The notes under the pieces are model-generated. The model was not told the DNA's origin and did no database searches. It was given only the letters and a program-made list of their open reading frames with translations. Positions 1-12,868 of a stretch of 64,000 bases of DNA are shown piece by piece. Numbering within the stretch: position 1 is the first letter of the stretch; the number at the start of each line of letters is the position of its first letter. The stretch comes from Prorocentrum cordatum (taxonomy: Eukaryota; Sar; Dinophyceae; Prorocentrales; Prorocentraceae). Both the position numbers and the translations under genes were made by a program. Where the stretch lies: positions 207,441-271,440 of the forward strand of contig CAUYUJ010004536.1 of assembly GCA_963575745.1 (NCBI GenBank). Direction: 5' to 3'.

Positions 1-545
<545 letters not shown>

Positions 546-789
546 GGAAGAGGAGGAACGTAAGGCAGGTGTATCGATCCTGGGGGCCACGTGCGACAAC
601 TTGTGCCACGGGCACATTCCTCACCAGGATCGGCTTCCAGCATCGAGGATGGCGAAGCGGGATGCGACATGGTTAGTGAACACGCGTGATATAATTACCC
701 TGTGACGTACCCAACCCATGTGTATCAATGGAAACGAGGAGTTGGCCGAAACTTGTATGGACAATCAACTTGATTTGTAAGCTACTTGG

Positions 790-2412
790 GTGGCGTCACC
801 GTGCTGGGCCCCGCAAGCAGGCCTCGAAAGTGGCGACAGTTTCACAGATCGCCCCCCCCAAAGGATGGCGAGGTCTAATTTGAATCTGCGTGTGGCGTCA
901 CTGTGCTGGGCCCCCCAGCAGGCCGCGAAAGTGGCGACAGTTTCGCAGATCGCAGCCCCCCAAGGATGGCGAGGTCCCATTTGAATCCGCCGTGGGTGCC
1001 CACTGTGCTGGGCCCCCCAGCAGGCCTCGAAAGTGGCGACAGTTTCACAGATCGCAGCCCCCCAGGGATGGCGAGGTCCCATTTGAGTCCGCCGTGGGTA
1101 CCCACTGTGCTGGGCCCCCCAGCAGCCCTCGAAAGTGGCGCCAGTTTCTCAGATCGCAGCCCCCCAGGGGTGGCGAGGTCACATTTGAGTCCGCCGTGGG
1201 TACCCACTGTGCTGGGCCCCCCAGCAGCCCTCGAAAGTGCTGACAGTTTCGCAGATCGCACCCCCCAAGGGTGGCGATGTCTAATCTGAGTCCGCCGTGT
1301 GTACCCGCTGTGCTGGGCCCCCCAGCAGGCCTCGAACGTGGCGGCAGTTTCACATATCGCAGCCCCCCAGGGATGACGAGGTCTAATTTGAATCCGCCGC
1401 GAGTGCAGACCGTGCCGGGCCCCCCAGCAGCCCTCGAAAGTGGCGACCGTTTCGCAGATCGCAGCCCCCCAGGGATGGCGAGGTCCCATTTGAGTCCGCC
1501 GCGGTTACAGACTGTGCTGGGCTGGCGAGGTCCCATTTGAGTCCGCCGCGGGTGCGGACTGCGCTGGGCCCCCCAGCAGCCCTCGAAAGTGGCGATAGTT
1601 TCGCAGATCGCAGCCCCCCAGGGATGGCGAGGTCCCATTTGAATCCGCCGCGGGTGCAGACTGTGCTGGGCCCCCCAGCAGGCCTCGAAAGTGGCGATAG
1701 TTTCGCAGATCGCAGCCCCCCAAGGATGGCGAGGTGTAATTCGAATCCGCCGCGGGTGCAGACTGCGCTGGGCCCCCCAGCAGCCCTCGAAAGTGGCGCC
1801 AGTTTCGCAAATCGCAGCCCCCCAGGGATGGCGAGGTCTACTTTGAATCCGCCGCGAGTGCAGACTGTGCTGGGCCCCCCAGCAGCCCTCGAAAGTGGCG
1901 CCAGTTTCTCAGATCGCAGCCCCCCAGGGATGGCGAAGTCTAATGTGGATCCGCCGCGAGTGCAGACTGTGCTGGGCCCCCAAGCAGCCCTCGAAAGTGG
2001 CGACAATTTCGCAGATCGCAGCCCCCCAGGGATGGCGAGGTCTACTTTGAATCCGCCGCGAATGCAGACTGTGCTGGGCCCCCCAGCAGGCCTCGAAAAA
2101 GGCGACAGTTTCGCAGATCGCAGCCCCCCAGGGATGGCGAGGTCTACTTTGAATCCGCCGCGAGTGCAGACTGTGCTGCCCCCCCCAGCAGCCCTCGAAA
2201 GTGGCGACAGTTTCGCAGATCGCAGCCCCCCAGGGATGGCGAGGTCCAATTTGAATCCGCCGCGAGTGCAGACTGTGCTGGGCCCCCCAGCAGCCCTCGA
2301 AAGTGGCGACAGTTTCACAGATCGCAGCCCCCAGCCGCGGTGGGTACCCACTGTGCTGGGCCCCCCCGCAGGCCTCGAAAGTGGCGACAGTGTCGCATAT
2401 CGCAGCCCCCCA
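790..2412. repeat. 102-bp tandem minisatellite, about 16 copies
   Basis: A GC-rich unit of 101-102 bp repeats about 16 times; for example the marker CTGTGCTGGGCCCCC recurs at 1105, 1207 and 1308. One unit near 1505-1530 carries an internal deletion. Because 102 is a multiple of three, several frames on both strands stay open across the array. These look like by-products of the period rather than genes. Confidence 0.95.
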
Positions 2413-2875
2413 GCACGCAGCGACGAGCGAGGAGAAAGGCAAGGGGGAAGAGAGGGGCGGGAGGGGGCTGGAAGGAAGGAAGGAATGAAGGAAGTGAGGA
2501 AGGCGACGCGCGAGCAGTGCTCTATTCAAAACGAGAACCCAACGCAGGAGGGTTGGGAAAAAAGAGTAGGTGGGGTTCCTCGGTAGCGTAATTCAATGTT
2601 CGAGCGCATTCTGGAGATCCGTCGTCGCCGCGGCTGAAGTCGACTCGAAATAATGGCAGCGTTGCAGGGCGAGCCACTGCGAGCGGTGGCTGGAGAAATT
2701 CAAACATGTTTAGTCTATCTGTTCATCTAGCATCAATCGCCCAACCAATCCCGCCCGCTGCAACCGGGCGGCCTCGTCGCCGACTGCGACGCGCACCGCG
2801 GCCGCCGCGCCGACCCCGAGAAGGGCCGGGACTAGCGCGCGCCCCTTCTCGCTCATCAATCATCCTCGTAATGCA
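2413..2875. other. Unique sequence, no gene recognised
   Basis: A purine-rich transition (GAGGAAGG) leads out of the minisatellite into ordinary mixed sequence. I see no recognisable coding or RNA feature. Confidence 0.5.
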
Positions 2876-5581
2876 TTATCTAAAGCGCATCCCCCCATCG
2901 CAGCTAGCGCAGTGTCCTAGCCCGCTCGGCCCGTTCACCCTCGCTACCCGCGCTTGCAATTTAGGCGCTATGCTTTGGCCGTCCTTCGCGGCGACGTGCA
3001 CTTCCTGGATTTGTCGCGCTGGTATCGGCTCAATCAACTCGACGGGGCCCCGAGCTTGTCCGTTAATTTCCCGCTGGCTATACGCGCGGCCAACGGCGTA
3101 CAAGCATGGCATGGTCGGGCTGTCGCCATACCTAGCGTCTAGGAGGCACGCGCAACGGAACGCCAACAGAGAGCCCGACGCGCACCGAACATATATCACC
3201 TCGTTCTCAAGGAGGAGCCCTCGCGCCCAGCGCGCGCGCTCCCATGGAAATCTGAAGCGGGCGCTCGGCCGCAGGGGCCCGATCGGCCAGATCTGGCGGA
3301 GAGCGCATCGGCCCCGCAAGGCGAACTGACTAATCGCGCGCGCCCATGAAGATGCGTTCCTCGAGATCCAGAAACAACCTGCATGCAATTGATCCCGAAA
3401 CGTTCTTCTGGGTCATGTAATGAGGGCGCGCTGCCTTGATCAAACGGTTCCTGCGCTCGCAGGAAAACAAGTAGATTCTGTTGAAACTGCGTCCAATGCT
3501 CGGGCGCGTGATGCGTCGGGTGGCGCTCTATCTAGATCGAGCCAGCCCCGTGCAGGGCGGCCGCCAACATGCGGTGCCCACGAATGCGATCGGCCAGCAA
3601 GTCGGCTAGCGCGACCGCGGCGTCTCCGAGAGAGAGTGTATCGCAGATGCCCCCGAGGACCTGCGCGGCCTGGGAACGCTCGCGCATGGCAGTATGATCG
3701 CCCCAAATCCTCTGCCCCAAATGTCGGGGAACGCGGCGTGCATTTTTTCTGAATAGCACATCGGGTTACTTTGGGCGGCGGATCGGCGAGCGTGCTCTCG
3801 CGTGTCGCAGCGCGGCCATGGCCGGCGAGGTCTCGGCGGCAAGACTTTTGATATGCGCGCGCTCCTTGAACGCTACTTTCGAAGCGAGAAGCTTGCGAGG
3901 CAGCGCTCGGAAACGTTCGCTCTTGTTGCCGTCCGCGCACGCGGCCGCAAATTCGTCTAAGCGACGAGGCCTATGCCCGTTCGCACCAAGCGCAACCGCT
4001 AGCCCGTTCACGCGGTGTTGTCCAAGGCCGCCCGATGCCAACAAACAATGCATCCAATCAAAATACGCGGTATATATCGGGCGGTAGTGGTCGCGCAAAC
4101 CCCTGTCATGTGCAAGCGCAGCTGGTTGATAGTAGAGTCCGAGCGATACCTCCACCTCCGAAATCGCACTCTGCGTAATTGCTGTCATTGCAACGCGTTC
4201 GACTCGATGGAGAGATTCCCACATGGACTCATCAGCATGGTGATCGAATTGTTCGGACATCACTTCTCTTTAATGTAATGCGTACTTGCCATGCCTGGCA
4301 TTCCCGGGCTCGCCACTGTAGACTCGACGCCACCCTTGCGGGCGGGATGTGCAAGGTTGGTCCTTGACACTTTAATCGACGCCAAGATTTGCACCATATC
4401 GCATCATGTGTCTCCACTACCTACTCCCCGAAACCTACCCCTATCCCACTCTGGGTCAAACCGTGGCGACCTTGTTAATTGCTCCCAATTCACAACTAAA
4501 TAACAAATAAAGTAGTATGATGTATGACGTAACTGAAACGTAACTGAAACGTAACTCACGCGCAACTGATCGCATCTGGTAGTTATCGCCCGAAATGGCC
4601 AGGGCGGGGGGGTCGCGCGGCGTTCATATGCAGAATGCATTTACCGCACCTGTGGCAGCCGGCGGCGCCCTCGAGGCTCCTGGCACGGGGCGGCGTCTAT
4701 CGGCGTCTTTCGGCTTCAACGCCCACCCCCCCTCCTTTCCTGGCTCGCCCCCCCTTTCCCGTGCCCGCCTTCTCCTTCAAATGCTGCCCGCCGCTCTCTT
4801 CGTCGTCGCCCCGTCGTCGCCATCGCGGTTTCCACCCGCCCGCCCCCCGCCAGATTTAAGTTTGACATCGCCGGGCCTCCTTGCCGGCATTCTCGTCCCG
4901 CACGAAACGCAAGGCAGCGCGTCGCAATATAAATGTGCCGCAACTTCTATAGCCATGTGAACAGCGTATCCCACATTTGAAATTCGGAGCTTGGGTAAAC
5001 GTCGAATGCAGGAGTTGCTGTAGGACACCTGCATGCCCGCCTGATACTTTTTGCAAGAGATCGCGCCCCTCGTCTGCAGATCGAAACTCCTCTGGAAACT
5101 AGCCCAACGTCCAATCGGGCGCAAGGAACTTCCCCACGTTGTCGGGCCTAAGCTGATTCCCAACAACAACCTCGTCACCCCGAAGAATAAGACGCCCTAC
5201 CTTATCTCGCAAGGGCTCAGCGGCGGAACGGCCGAACGAATCAAACGAGCATAAATGATTGATAAGAAAGAACGAGTGTATCATTGTCCGTGCGATTGTC
5301 TTGTCATCTACAGTCGGCAATGTCACATATCGAAGCATGTACCCATAGTTATTGAATATGATCTGACTTTTTGTTGTAATCGCCATCGAACAGTTGTTGA
5401 GCCCCTTCGACTCATCCTCGTCTGGAAAACCTGCGGCAACTCGAGCAGCGGCTCTACACGAAACCTGCACTCCAGCATGTCGCGCGCCAGCTAGAATCCG
5501 CGCCCGCTTATTTCGAGGGGGCGCCATGGGCGAAATCAGCAAGCCTTGGGCCTGAATGTGCGGCAGTACGAGAGAGTTCAA
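2876..5581 (-). pseudogene. Decayed transposase-like gene (family member 1)
   Basis: Several minus-strand fragments in different frames line up, in the same order, with the better preserved copy at 7820-10097. Near 5185 the fragment RLILRGDEVVVGNQL matches IILYGDEAKPGNKL of the other copy. Near 4900 a GTFILRRAALRFVRDENA-like stretch matches the region with GIALGDEA. Near 4045 FDWMHCLLASGG matches HDWAHNLLQG. Conserved acidic positions (GDE..xGN and a later GDEA) and the DWxH motif suggest a DDE-type transposase-like protein, but I cannot assign a family with certainty. The frames are broken by many stops and shifts, so it is a fossil. The limits are approximate; the 2876-3388 part is assigned only by position. 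Confidence 0.5.
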
Positions 5582-5998
5582 ACGATAGCGATCGAATGGA
5601 ACACGCGCTGCGTAGTGTGGATTCTGCTTGCTGGTTAGTATATAGGATTTGTGTGTTCAAATTGTTCAAACCTTTCCATGTCTGTTCATAACTGTTCAGA
5701 CCTTCCGCCTAACGTTTGTAGCTATCTTTCAAACGGATCCTCTGCGTTGCTGCGCTGGCCACAACTAAGTTATGAGTCCCCACACCAATTTCGCAAGTAC
5801 TTAACAACTCTAATATACAAAGTTGTAAGCCGCTTCTACTCACTTACAACCAACCCGACACACATATAACAGCATACATGATGGAATAATTTAACACATT
5901 GTTGCTGATTAGATGACCTGCATATAAGTGTTGTTCACAATGTATGTTTCGAACTAATTTTGTAATTATGTGGCAAACGCATACTGCAAATATTCTTG
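5582..5998. other. AT-richer spacer, no gene recognised
   Basis: This sequence is clearly richer in A and T than its surroundings, with runs such as GTTCAAATTGTTCAAACC. I see no coding frame or RNA gene. Confidence 0.5.
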
Positions 5999-6345
5999 AA
6001 GTGGGGCCCAGACCTGGGGCCTTGACCTGCTGGGCTCTGGACTGGGGCCCGGACCTGAGGTCCGGACCTGAGGTCCGAACCTGAGGTCCGGAACTGAGAT
6101 CCGACCTGGGGCCCAGACCTGGGGCCTGGACCTGCTGGGGTCCGGACCTGGGGCTCAGACCGGGGGCCTGGACCTGCTTGGGTCCGGACTTGAGGTCCGG
6201 GCGTGGGGTCCAGACGGTGCCCAGACCTGAGGTCTGGACCTCAGGTCCGGACCGGTCTGGACCTGGGGCCTGGACCTGGGGCCTGGACCTGGGGTCCGGA
6301 CCTGGGGCCTGGACCTGAGGTCTGGGCCTGGTGCCCTGACTGGCG
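5999..6345. repeat. Short-period GGTCC-rich minisatellite
   Basis: Variants of CCTGGGGCCTGGA and CCTGAGGTCCGGA, about 13 bp each, alternate throughout. GGTCC/GGACC palindromes dominate. The open frames across it are repeat artefacts. Confidence 0.9.
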
Positions 6346-6598
6346 ATCAAATCTGTGTCTTACGCGAGATGACGTAGCGACCTTACGCGGCGGTTTACGC
6401 GGGCCGCCAGCGCGCCGCACCACCTTAGAGTCGAGGGCGTTTACGCGCGACCTTACGCGGGCAGCTTACGTGCCAATGTAGGAGCACACGACTCTGTGTT
6501 CTTGCATCGCTAATCTGCCTTTCCGTCTGGCGAACAGGGTCGGCGCTGCCAGCCTCTAGGCCCTCTCCATTGGCCGACAAGGCATGAAGGATTCTCGC

Positions 6599-6860
6599 CC
6601 CGGTGCCGGTGCCGGTGCCGGTGCCGGTGCCGGTGCCGGTGCCGGTGCCGGTGCCGGTGCCGGTGCCGGTGCCGGTGCCGGTGCCGGTGCCGGCGCCGGT
6701 GCCGGTGCCGGTGCCGGTGCTGGTGCCGGTGCCGGTGCCAATGCCAGTGCTGGTGCCGGTGCCGGTGCCGGTGCTGGTGGCCGGTGCCGGTTGCCGGTTG
6801 CCGGTAGCCGGTGCTGGTGCCAGTGCCGGGGCCGGTGCTGGTGCTGGTGGCCGCTTGGGT
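6599..6860. repeat. (CCGGTG)n hexanucleotide repeat
   Basis: More than 25 near-perfect GGTGCC hexamers are followed by degenerate copies (GGTGCT, TTGCCGG). The same hexamer forms the array at 21,675-22,090. Reading frames through it give poly(Gly-Ala), poly(Pro-Val) or poly(His-Arg) and are not genes. Confidence 0.97.
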
Positions 6861-6969
6861 GGTCGGCGGGCTTGCTATCTTTTGCAACGACTTGCACCAT
6901 TTGGGCTGTGTTACAAGTCGTTACTAACACATGGCCACCTACTTGTGTAACTCGATCCATCAAGTTAGC

Positions 6970-6970
<1 letters not shown>

Positions 6971-7003
<33 letters not shown>
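6971..7003. repeat. Poly(T) tract of 33 bases
   Basis: The tract is an uninterrupted run of T. Read on the minus strand it is a poly(A) run, which could be the tail of a retroposed sequence, but no matching retrocopy was identified beside it. Confidence 0.9.
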
Positions 7004-7004
<1 letters not shown>

Positions 7005-7020
7005 TTTTCAACGGTTGCTA

Positions 7021-7140
7021 ACGACTTAGCTCCGTGTTGGGCTAAGTTGCTAAGTAATTGGCCAAGGGTTGGGCCAGGTTAGCTAAGTACCGCTAACTGA
7101 GTTAGCTAACCTCGCTAACTCACTTAGCGCGGTTTCCTGG
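7021..7140. repeat. TTAGCTAAC-type motif cluster (left of gene block)
   Basis: Short variants of (T)TAGCTAAC / GCTAAGT recur many times, including CTAACTCACTTAGC. The same words recur at 18,913-19,100, on the other side of the minus-strand gene block. Confidence 0.6.
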
Positions 7141-7479
7141 ATATGGTTTTTTTCGGAGCACCAGGGATGTTTTTTTGATATCGGGCTGGCAAAAAAACAT
7201 ACAGTCCCAACGTGGAACCTTCGCTGCCGACCCCCGACCACGTCGCTGCTCAAGGCTGCGAAATTAAAACGTTAAGCCTCCAGTGTCCAGAATTTCTGAG
7301 CAGGCGCTGCCAGTTTCTGAGATTCCCCATTCAGAGCACCTCCGAAGTAGCAGCGTTTCGAATGCAGTGGGGTCCCAGGATCAAGCCCAATCAGGCTTCA
7401 AGACGGCTCCATTCCTGCCTCGCAAGCCAGTAAGACGGCCCAAGCCAACCCGCGTTGGCCCACAGGGCCCAGGAGGTCA

Positions 7480-7564
7480 AGGTGAAGAGGAGAGAGCGGG
7501 AAGAGGAAGAGGAAGAGGATGAGGAGGAGCAGAGGGATGATGAGGGCGGAAAGAATTAGTAGGA

Positions 7565-7597
<33 letters not shown>

Positions 7598-7746
7598 GAG
7601 GAGGTGAAGACAACAAAGTTGATGACGTTGAATGGATGGGCAGGACTGGGATAAGAGGATTGTGATGATGAGGAGGGAGAGGAGACAGGGGAGGCGGCAA
7701 GGAGGAGGAGGGAGGGAGGGGGAGGAGGAGGGAGGAGGAGGAGGAG
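7480..7746. repeat. GAGGAG purine tract
   Basis: The plus strand is almost purely purine (GAGGAGGAAG variants, with a G run near 7565). It resembles the purine-rich cores of the introns in the gene at 15.5-18.8 kb. Confidence 0.85.
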
Positions 7747-7819
7747 CCTTTGCTTTCCTAGTGGGGTCTGGCGGAATTGGCAGCAGCCTGGCTGATTGCG
7801 CAACATAACAAATGTCGTT

Positions 7820-10097
7820 TCACTGGACCAACGCAAGCGGGTGAAGTACAGTGAGCAGGGCGTCGTTGCCACAAAACATAAACACTTCAAGGAAATCATC
7901 CAAGTCAGCCAGCATTGGCTCACAAGACTTCGTCCAAGTGCTGTGCCACGCGTGCGATTCCACACGCCGAAACGGCTGGACCGCAGCGTAACTCACATCA
8001 AACGTCGATGCGAAACAAATCACGCGGGCCACTATCCAACCATCTGCTCACTTCAACGCTATGATGTCACGAACCCATGCAACATCGAATTCGTTGAATC
8101 TTGCTTTGCAAGACGTCTGATGGCGTGTTGTTCCAAAAGTGGCTGTCAAAAACGATGCCAGCTTGGCGGTGGCCGCAGACGGGCCGATCAGACCTACATC
8201 TAAATTCAGCCAAGGAGCGTCATGCAGGTTGTGGGAGCTTTCTGCGACAACCTCGCGGATCACAGATTTCGTATCTTTCTGATGGTCCTCCCCAAACTTC
8301 AATATCGATTTGTGTTTGCGCTCAAGAGGGAGCGTGTGTGGAGGCCACCCCCACCTGGAGACATACTGGGCATGGTGTAGGATGGCATGGCGTTTCCATA
8401 ATGACCCCTCGGTGCCGAACGCCTTCTTGTAAGCGCGCAGAAAATTTTCCGTGGCCTTATCGGCAACTGCTGCTGGAACCTTTCATTTTGCGGTGTTCCA
8501 ATGTATCTGTATGAGGGTACATAATGAGATCATCGCTTCGCATGCGTCAGCATGCATACCACTCGGCATGATCATTGTCCTAAAGAAATGTGCCAGGGGA
8601 AGGTGCATGCTCAGCGCCTCCGCGGCGCTGCAACTCCAATATTTTTTCCAGTTCGAGTCAGCCCTCTTCGCTTTCCACATCGATTCCAGAAACGCCTCTG
8701 CTTGAAAGACGCCTGGGCCACGAGAACGATTCCATAAACTTCAGGATATGATGAGGCTTGAAACCCGATTGACTGATACTCCACACACATAGGAATAACA
8801 CCTGCTGAAATATACCCTGCAATAAATTGTGGGCCCAGTCGTGCACGTTCTGCTTCGGTGGGTTCAACACCTCCTTGAGTTCAGGCCTACGGAGCATGTT
8901 GAAACGAGAATCCGTCCAGCCAAGGCGCTGCTCCTTTTCTTTGAACTCGCCTTTCTTCATGGTGGGCCTGCTCCTCGCCAGGTCATCGATAATGTACTGC
9001 GCAGTTGCCTTCGTGTTGAACTCACATTCGCTGAGAGATGACACTTTCGAATACTCCTTCAAATGCACCGCTCCGTCGAGCGCGCCAGCCGCAACCCAGT
9101 TTTTGCTCGCGATGTTGGCACAGTGTAGGCAACACTTGATGCCTCCGCTGCCCTTGCACAGCCAGATGCTGTGCAAGGCCGCCTCGTCCCCCAAGGCGAT
9201 CCCCAACGTGGCGTGGATGCGGAAGCTCTGCCCGTCATCATAGTCACAGTGGACACCAGCATATCTCAAGTCGTGGCCGTTCGGATTGAACATCCTGTTA
9301 AGAATTTCACCAGCCAGCTGGGCCATCCCAGATTCGCACTCTGCTACATCCACAGATCGCACAACACCGATGCACAGCCACGCGTCCTCCTTGCAGAGTG
9401 CTGCTGCGCCGAGCTCAAGGAATGACATGTATATATTTTATGTTACCCGTTTGTTCCATTGCTTCAATTTGTTCCCAGGCTTTGCCTCGTCCCCATACAA
9501 TATGATGTTCCAAGGATTGTCAATCGAGCAGGGCGCGCGCTGGTTCGCCCTCTCGAGGAAATATCGCCACCGACTGCACTTGCCAAGGGCGTACAAGTAC
9601 GGCACTGGGTCTGCAATGTCAACAGCAATGCGTTTCCCCTTGGTGTTCTCTATGTGCACTGTGCACATCGCAGGCCCGTATGGTGTGTTCTGGAAGGCTT
9701 GCTGATCCCTGGCTGCGCGGATGTCTGCCGTAGAGCATGCATCGGGGATCTCAGACGTGTTGGCCAGCTTGATAAACGCAACAATGGCTACCTTACTTGT
9801 GTGGGGAAGCTGGTGTCGGATCTCGGAAATCCTGCGAAGCTTTGCAGCCCGCTCCATCGGTCCAAAACTGGACTTCTGCCAAAACGGCTGCGGGAGGAGG
9901 AGGAGGAGGACGGAACCACTGTGATGGAGGGGGGACGGGCACATGGGGATGTGTGCTTTCGTTGCAGAACCAGACTTGGTGGTATAGGGGTGGATATCGC
10001 AGAAGGGTGGGAGGCATTTAGGTGTCTCTCTTTCCTTATGTTGCGAATGCGCTGTGCTGCTGCGTAGACAAGCTGCATGGGCCTGCACGTCGGCCAT
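7820..10097 (-). pseudogene. Transposase-like gene with in-frame stop and frameshifts (family member 2)
   Basis: The most continuous part reads from about 9880 down to 8658. It has the motif IILYGDEAKPGNKL near 9495, then a TAA stop at 9438-9440, and after only three codons continues in the same frame as MSFLELGAAAL. The frame then carries RIHATLGIALGDEA (near 9215), a CCLHCAN cysteine pair (near 9110) and HDWAHNLLQG (near 8835). After about 8690 the reading moves to other frames (8680-8483, 8302-8048, 8032-7820). The motif order matches the fossil at 2876-5581. The conserved acidic residues and Cys pair resemble DDE-type transposases, but this is inference. A 45-nt intron starting GTAACA is an alternative to the nonsense mutation. 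A C-rich tract near 9895-9910 may be an intron remnant. The gene points the same way as genes A-C upstream. Confidence 0.6.
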
Positions 10098-10690
10098 TTG
10101 CTATGTTGAATGTATTGCTACACGCTGCGCACATGCACTACATAAGGTTATGCTTGGGAGCCTTAAGGGAACTAGTGTATCCTATTTGGCAACATGCAAC
10201 ATGTGCAACGTCATGACATCTCGTACTTTGGTTCGGACTTCTGTTTGGGCCCCATGCGACCTCGTGCATACCTTCTTTGGGATGTCCGCGTTAGGGTTCC
10301 CTGAGGTAGAGGGCGTCTTAGGATTTTCTTTAGGGGTGGGGCGTCGTGGAGGCGTCCTTAGGGGCGGGGCGCCTGCGGGGCTCCCTCGAGCTTTCGTACT
10401 TCCTCAGTGTGCGTTTTGGGGGGAGGGGGGGGGGGGGGGGGGGACAGGGCCAAGTTTGGATGGATGATGGTAGCGATGATTTGATATGGCAACTGATGGC
10501 TACATTCACCTCGCAAGGTCGCGTGGTCTAATTCGGGGTACGTATACGAAACGCAACTTGCCCAGCTCAGCTGGCTAAATGCTTCCCTGCAATAGCACTC
10601 CCACGCTATATGGGCACGAATCGTACTGATGTTCAGGGCGTGCACGTCACCCACAACGTGCAAAAAAAAAATGCGCTATGCGCGCGAGCG
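10098..10690. other. Intergenic spacer with long G tract
   Basis: No gene was recognised. A nearly pure G run occupies 10,419-10,443, and 10,320-10,375 holds two similar GGGGCGTCGTGGAGG / GGGGCGGGGCG stretches. It separates gene C from the transposase-like pseudogene. Confidence 0.6.
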
Positions 10691-12517
10691 CTAATGCGCG
10701 CTCACAATGTTGAGAGCTTCCTGAAAAGACTTGGCGGGTGCATCGCCATACGGGACTGTCTTCTCGGCGCCCCTGTGTGCGATGTCTGGCCAGACCCTCC
10801 ATCCGTTCTTAGAAGCTGAGTGAGACACCCTGCCTGAGAGGTAAGTTACAGAGCCCACAACGGGCATGGCAGGGCGCTTCGCATCGGGCAAGGCAGTGGC
10901 AGCCGCTGGCCTCTTACGAGGTGGGCCGACGCTTGCTCCGTTGGCAGGCCCGTTGAAACTCTTGGACTCTGTAGGAAACGCCTTGGCCTTGGCCTTGCCT
11001 TTGGCCTTAGCCTTGGCCTTCCCCTTTGGGGCTGGTGTGGTCACGAGGTCCTCCTCACCATCGAGAGCTGGACAGTCTTCGCCCAGCTCTTCAGCTCGTG
11101 CAGCCGCCGCTGAAGCAGCCGCCACGGCAGCCTTCGAGTCAGTGATGTCCGCTGCTTTGACCTTAGCCTGCTTGGCCTTGGCCTTCGCCTTGGCGAGCAT
11201 AACAGCGTACTCGTTTTCGATCTCCTTGACCCTCTGCCCAGCTTCAGCTGCCTCGTCGGGGGCGTCCTTGCCCTTGTCGAACTCAGCGAGGGCAGCAACA
11301 AACTGTTGACCAGCTGGGGCGGCTGCTGGCTGCGGTGGCTTCACCGTGACCTTGGCAGGCGTTTCGAGAAAAGAAGACCCTTGACTTTCAAACAAGCTGG
11401 CCTGACTGTCATTGGCAGAAGTGGCTGAGATTGGCTGCGTATGCTGATGGGCACCGACGCCATGGTGTGACTGCTGCACCATTGCAATCTGCTGAGGCTG
11501 CTTATGGTGCGAGTGCTGCACTGGAGCAGGAGGCTGCCATTGTAGAGGCAGTGGCTGCTGCATCTGCTGGTGGGCCACGCCGCCGATGTGCCAGCTTGGT
11601 TGGCGCTGCTGCTGCGGCCCTGTCATCGCCAGCTGTTGCAATGCCTGCTGCGGCGTGAAACCTTGGCTCTGAGCGGACGCCAAGAACTCATCAACCGTGA
11701 GACTGCCCATCGAGACGTCGTGCTGGACGCGCTTGGAACGTGACGCGTGTTCCTGACGTGCCTTCCCGACGACCTGCGCTGGACCATGCCTCTCACGGCG
11801 TGGTATGCGGGGATGTCTTGCTTGACGGGCGGGTCTGCTGAGTTCGGGTGCATGGCAGCTTGGACCTCGGACGGTAATTCGTATGGGCATTCGGGGATTG
11901 CCCTCGCGATGGGGAGGCTCCCCACAGCAGCGTCGGCACTGACCCTCTTGGCGTTGAAGTCCTTGCCGATCGCGAACACAGCATCATAGAGCATCTTCGC
12001 ATTTATGTCGTCCGACCACGCATGAGAAGCCAGCGTGCCCACCAAATCAGCGCACATCGGGGGGGCTCGGTTTGTGGGTGCCTCCGAGCGACAGCCGATT
12101 GACTATGACGGAAATCTTGGAGGGCGAGTTGAAAGGAATTGCGGGGTCGCTGATGATGTCGTAATCGGACTGCGTGAAATAGTTCAACACGTGGTTCGAC
12201 CCTTTTTGCCAAGCCTGGAATTCGTGTGGTCCGAGCCTGGATGACTTGAAGGAACCGAGCAGCTTCTCCTCCACTGTATTGGACAAGGATGTCTTCTGAG
12301 TCTCGTCGAAGGACGTAACCATTATTGCCTGGAGAATTTCTCGTGCACCAGTGCTGTCTAACGGCATCGAAATGCCCGCAATCATCTTGGACAAGGACGA
12401 GCATAATGAGGAGCGTAGCGTGGTGATCTTGTCTGGACCACCGCGCAAGTCACTCTGCGTGGCAATCAGGTTGGAGGCACCCTTGAGCTCCGCAAGCACT
12501 TTCTCAAGCGTGGACAT
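10691..12517 (-). CDS. Gene C: unknown protein with Gln-rich and KAKAKG regions, frame interrupted twice
   Basis: I do not recognise the family. Translation probably starts at ATG 12,517 (MSTLEKVLAELKG), 63 nt after the SL relict. The first frame runs to 12,047 and must shift at a run of seven G (12,059-12,065) into the frame starting MCADLVGTLASHAW. A second shift near 11,780 leads into the frame that ends at 10,691. The order along the protein is an alpha-helical N-terminal part, a Gln/His-rich middle (QQALQQLAMTGPQQQ), and an Ala/Lys-rich stretch of KAKAKAKQAK and KGKAKAKAKG. A last segment (SKNGWRVWPDIAHRGAEKTV) looks like a small folded domain. The low-complexity Lys-Ala-Gly segment resembles nucleic-acid-binding tails, which is inference. 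The shifts may be sequencing indels, true inactivation or unseen introns. Confidence 0.55.
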
Positions 12518-12580
12518 AGCGTGACACTGATCACCAGACCGCGTGGGCGCCAAAGAAAGGATCGCTCTGCCAAAACCAAT

Positions 12581-12601
12581 TCTTGAGCCAAAATAGGCTA
12601 C
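12581..12601 (-). other. Relict spliced leader upstream of gene C
   Basis: The minus strand reads GTAGCC-T-ATTTTGGCTCAAG. It matches the dinoflagellate SL from GTAGCC to the terminal CAAG with a single inserted T. A genomic SL upstream of a gene is known in dinoflagellates as a mark of reverse-transcribed, trans-spliced mRNA. Confidence 0.85.
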
Positions 12602-12868
12602 ACGCACCCGGAGTATCCAAACATGCAGGAGGAGTTGGATATTGACACGGAAGTGAGGGTAGATCAATTGTATCATGTGGGGATGTCAGAGCTATGAGTT
12701 CGAGTGTTCTTAAACTGCGGGGAAACGTAAAGACGGGGCCCCAGGATATGTTCGGAATCACTTGGCGCATATTCAATCACGATGCATTTCAACGCTACAT
12801 CATCTCAAGTATTCGGTCCATACAAGGGCTGAAGCACTGATCTCACAGTTGTTACTAAATCAAATGGA

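Noticed and set aside
875-2586. Long overlapping frames of 200-350 codons on both strands
   Set aside because: They come from the 102-bp minisatellite, whose period is a multiple of three; all carry the same repeated peptide and no domain.
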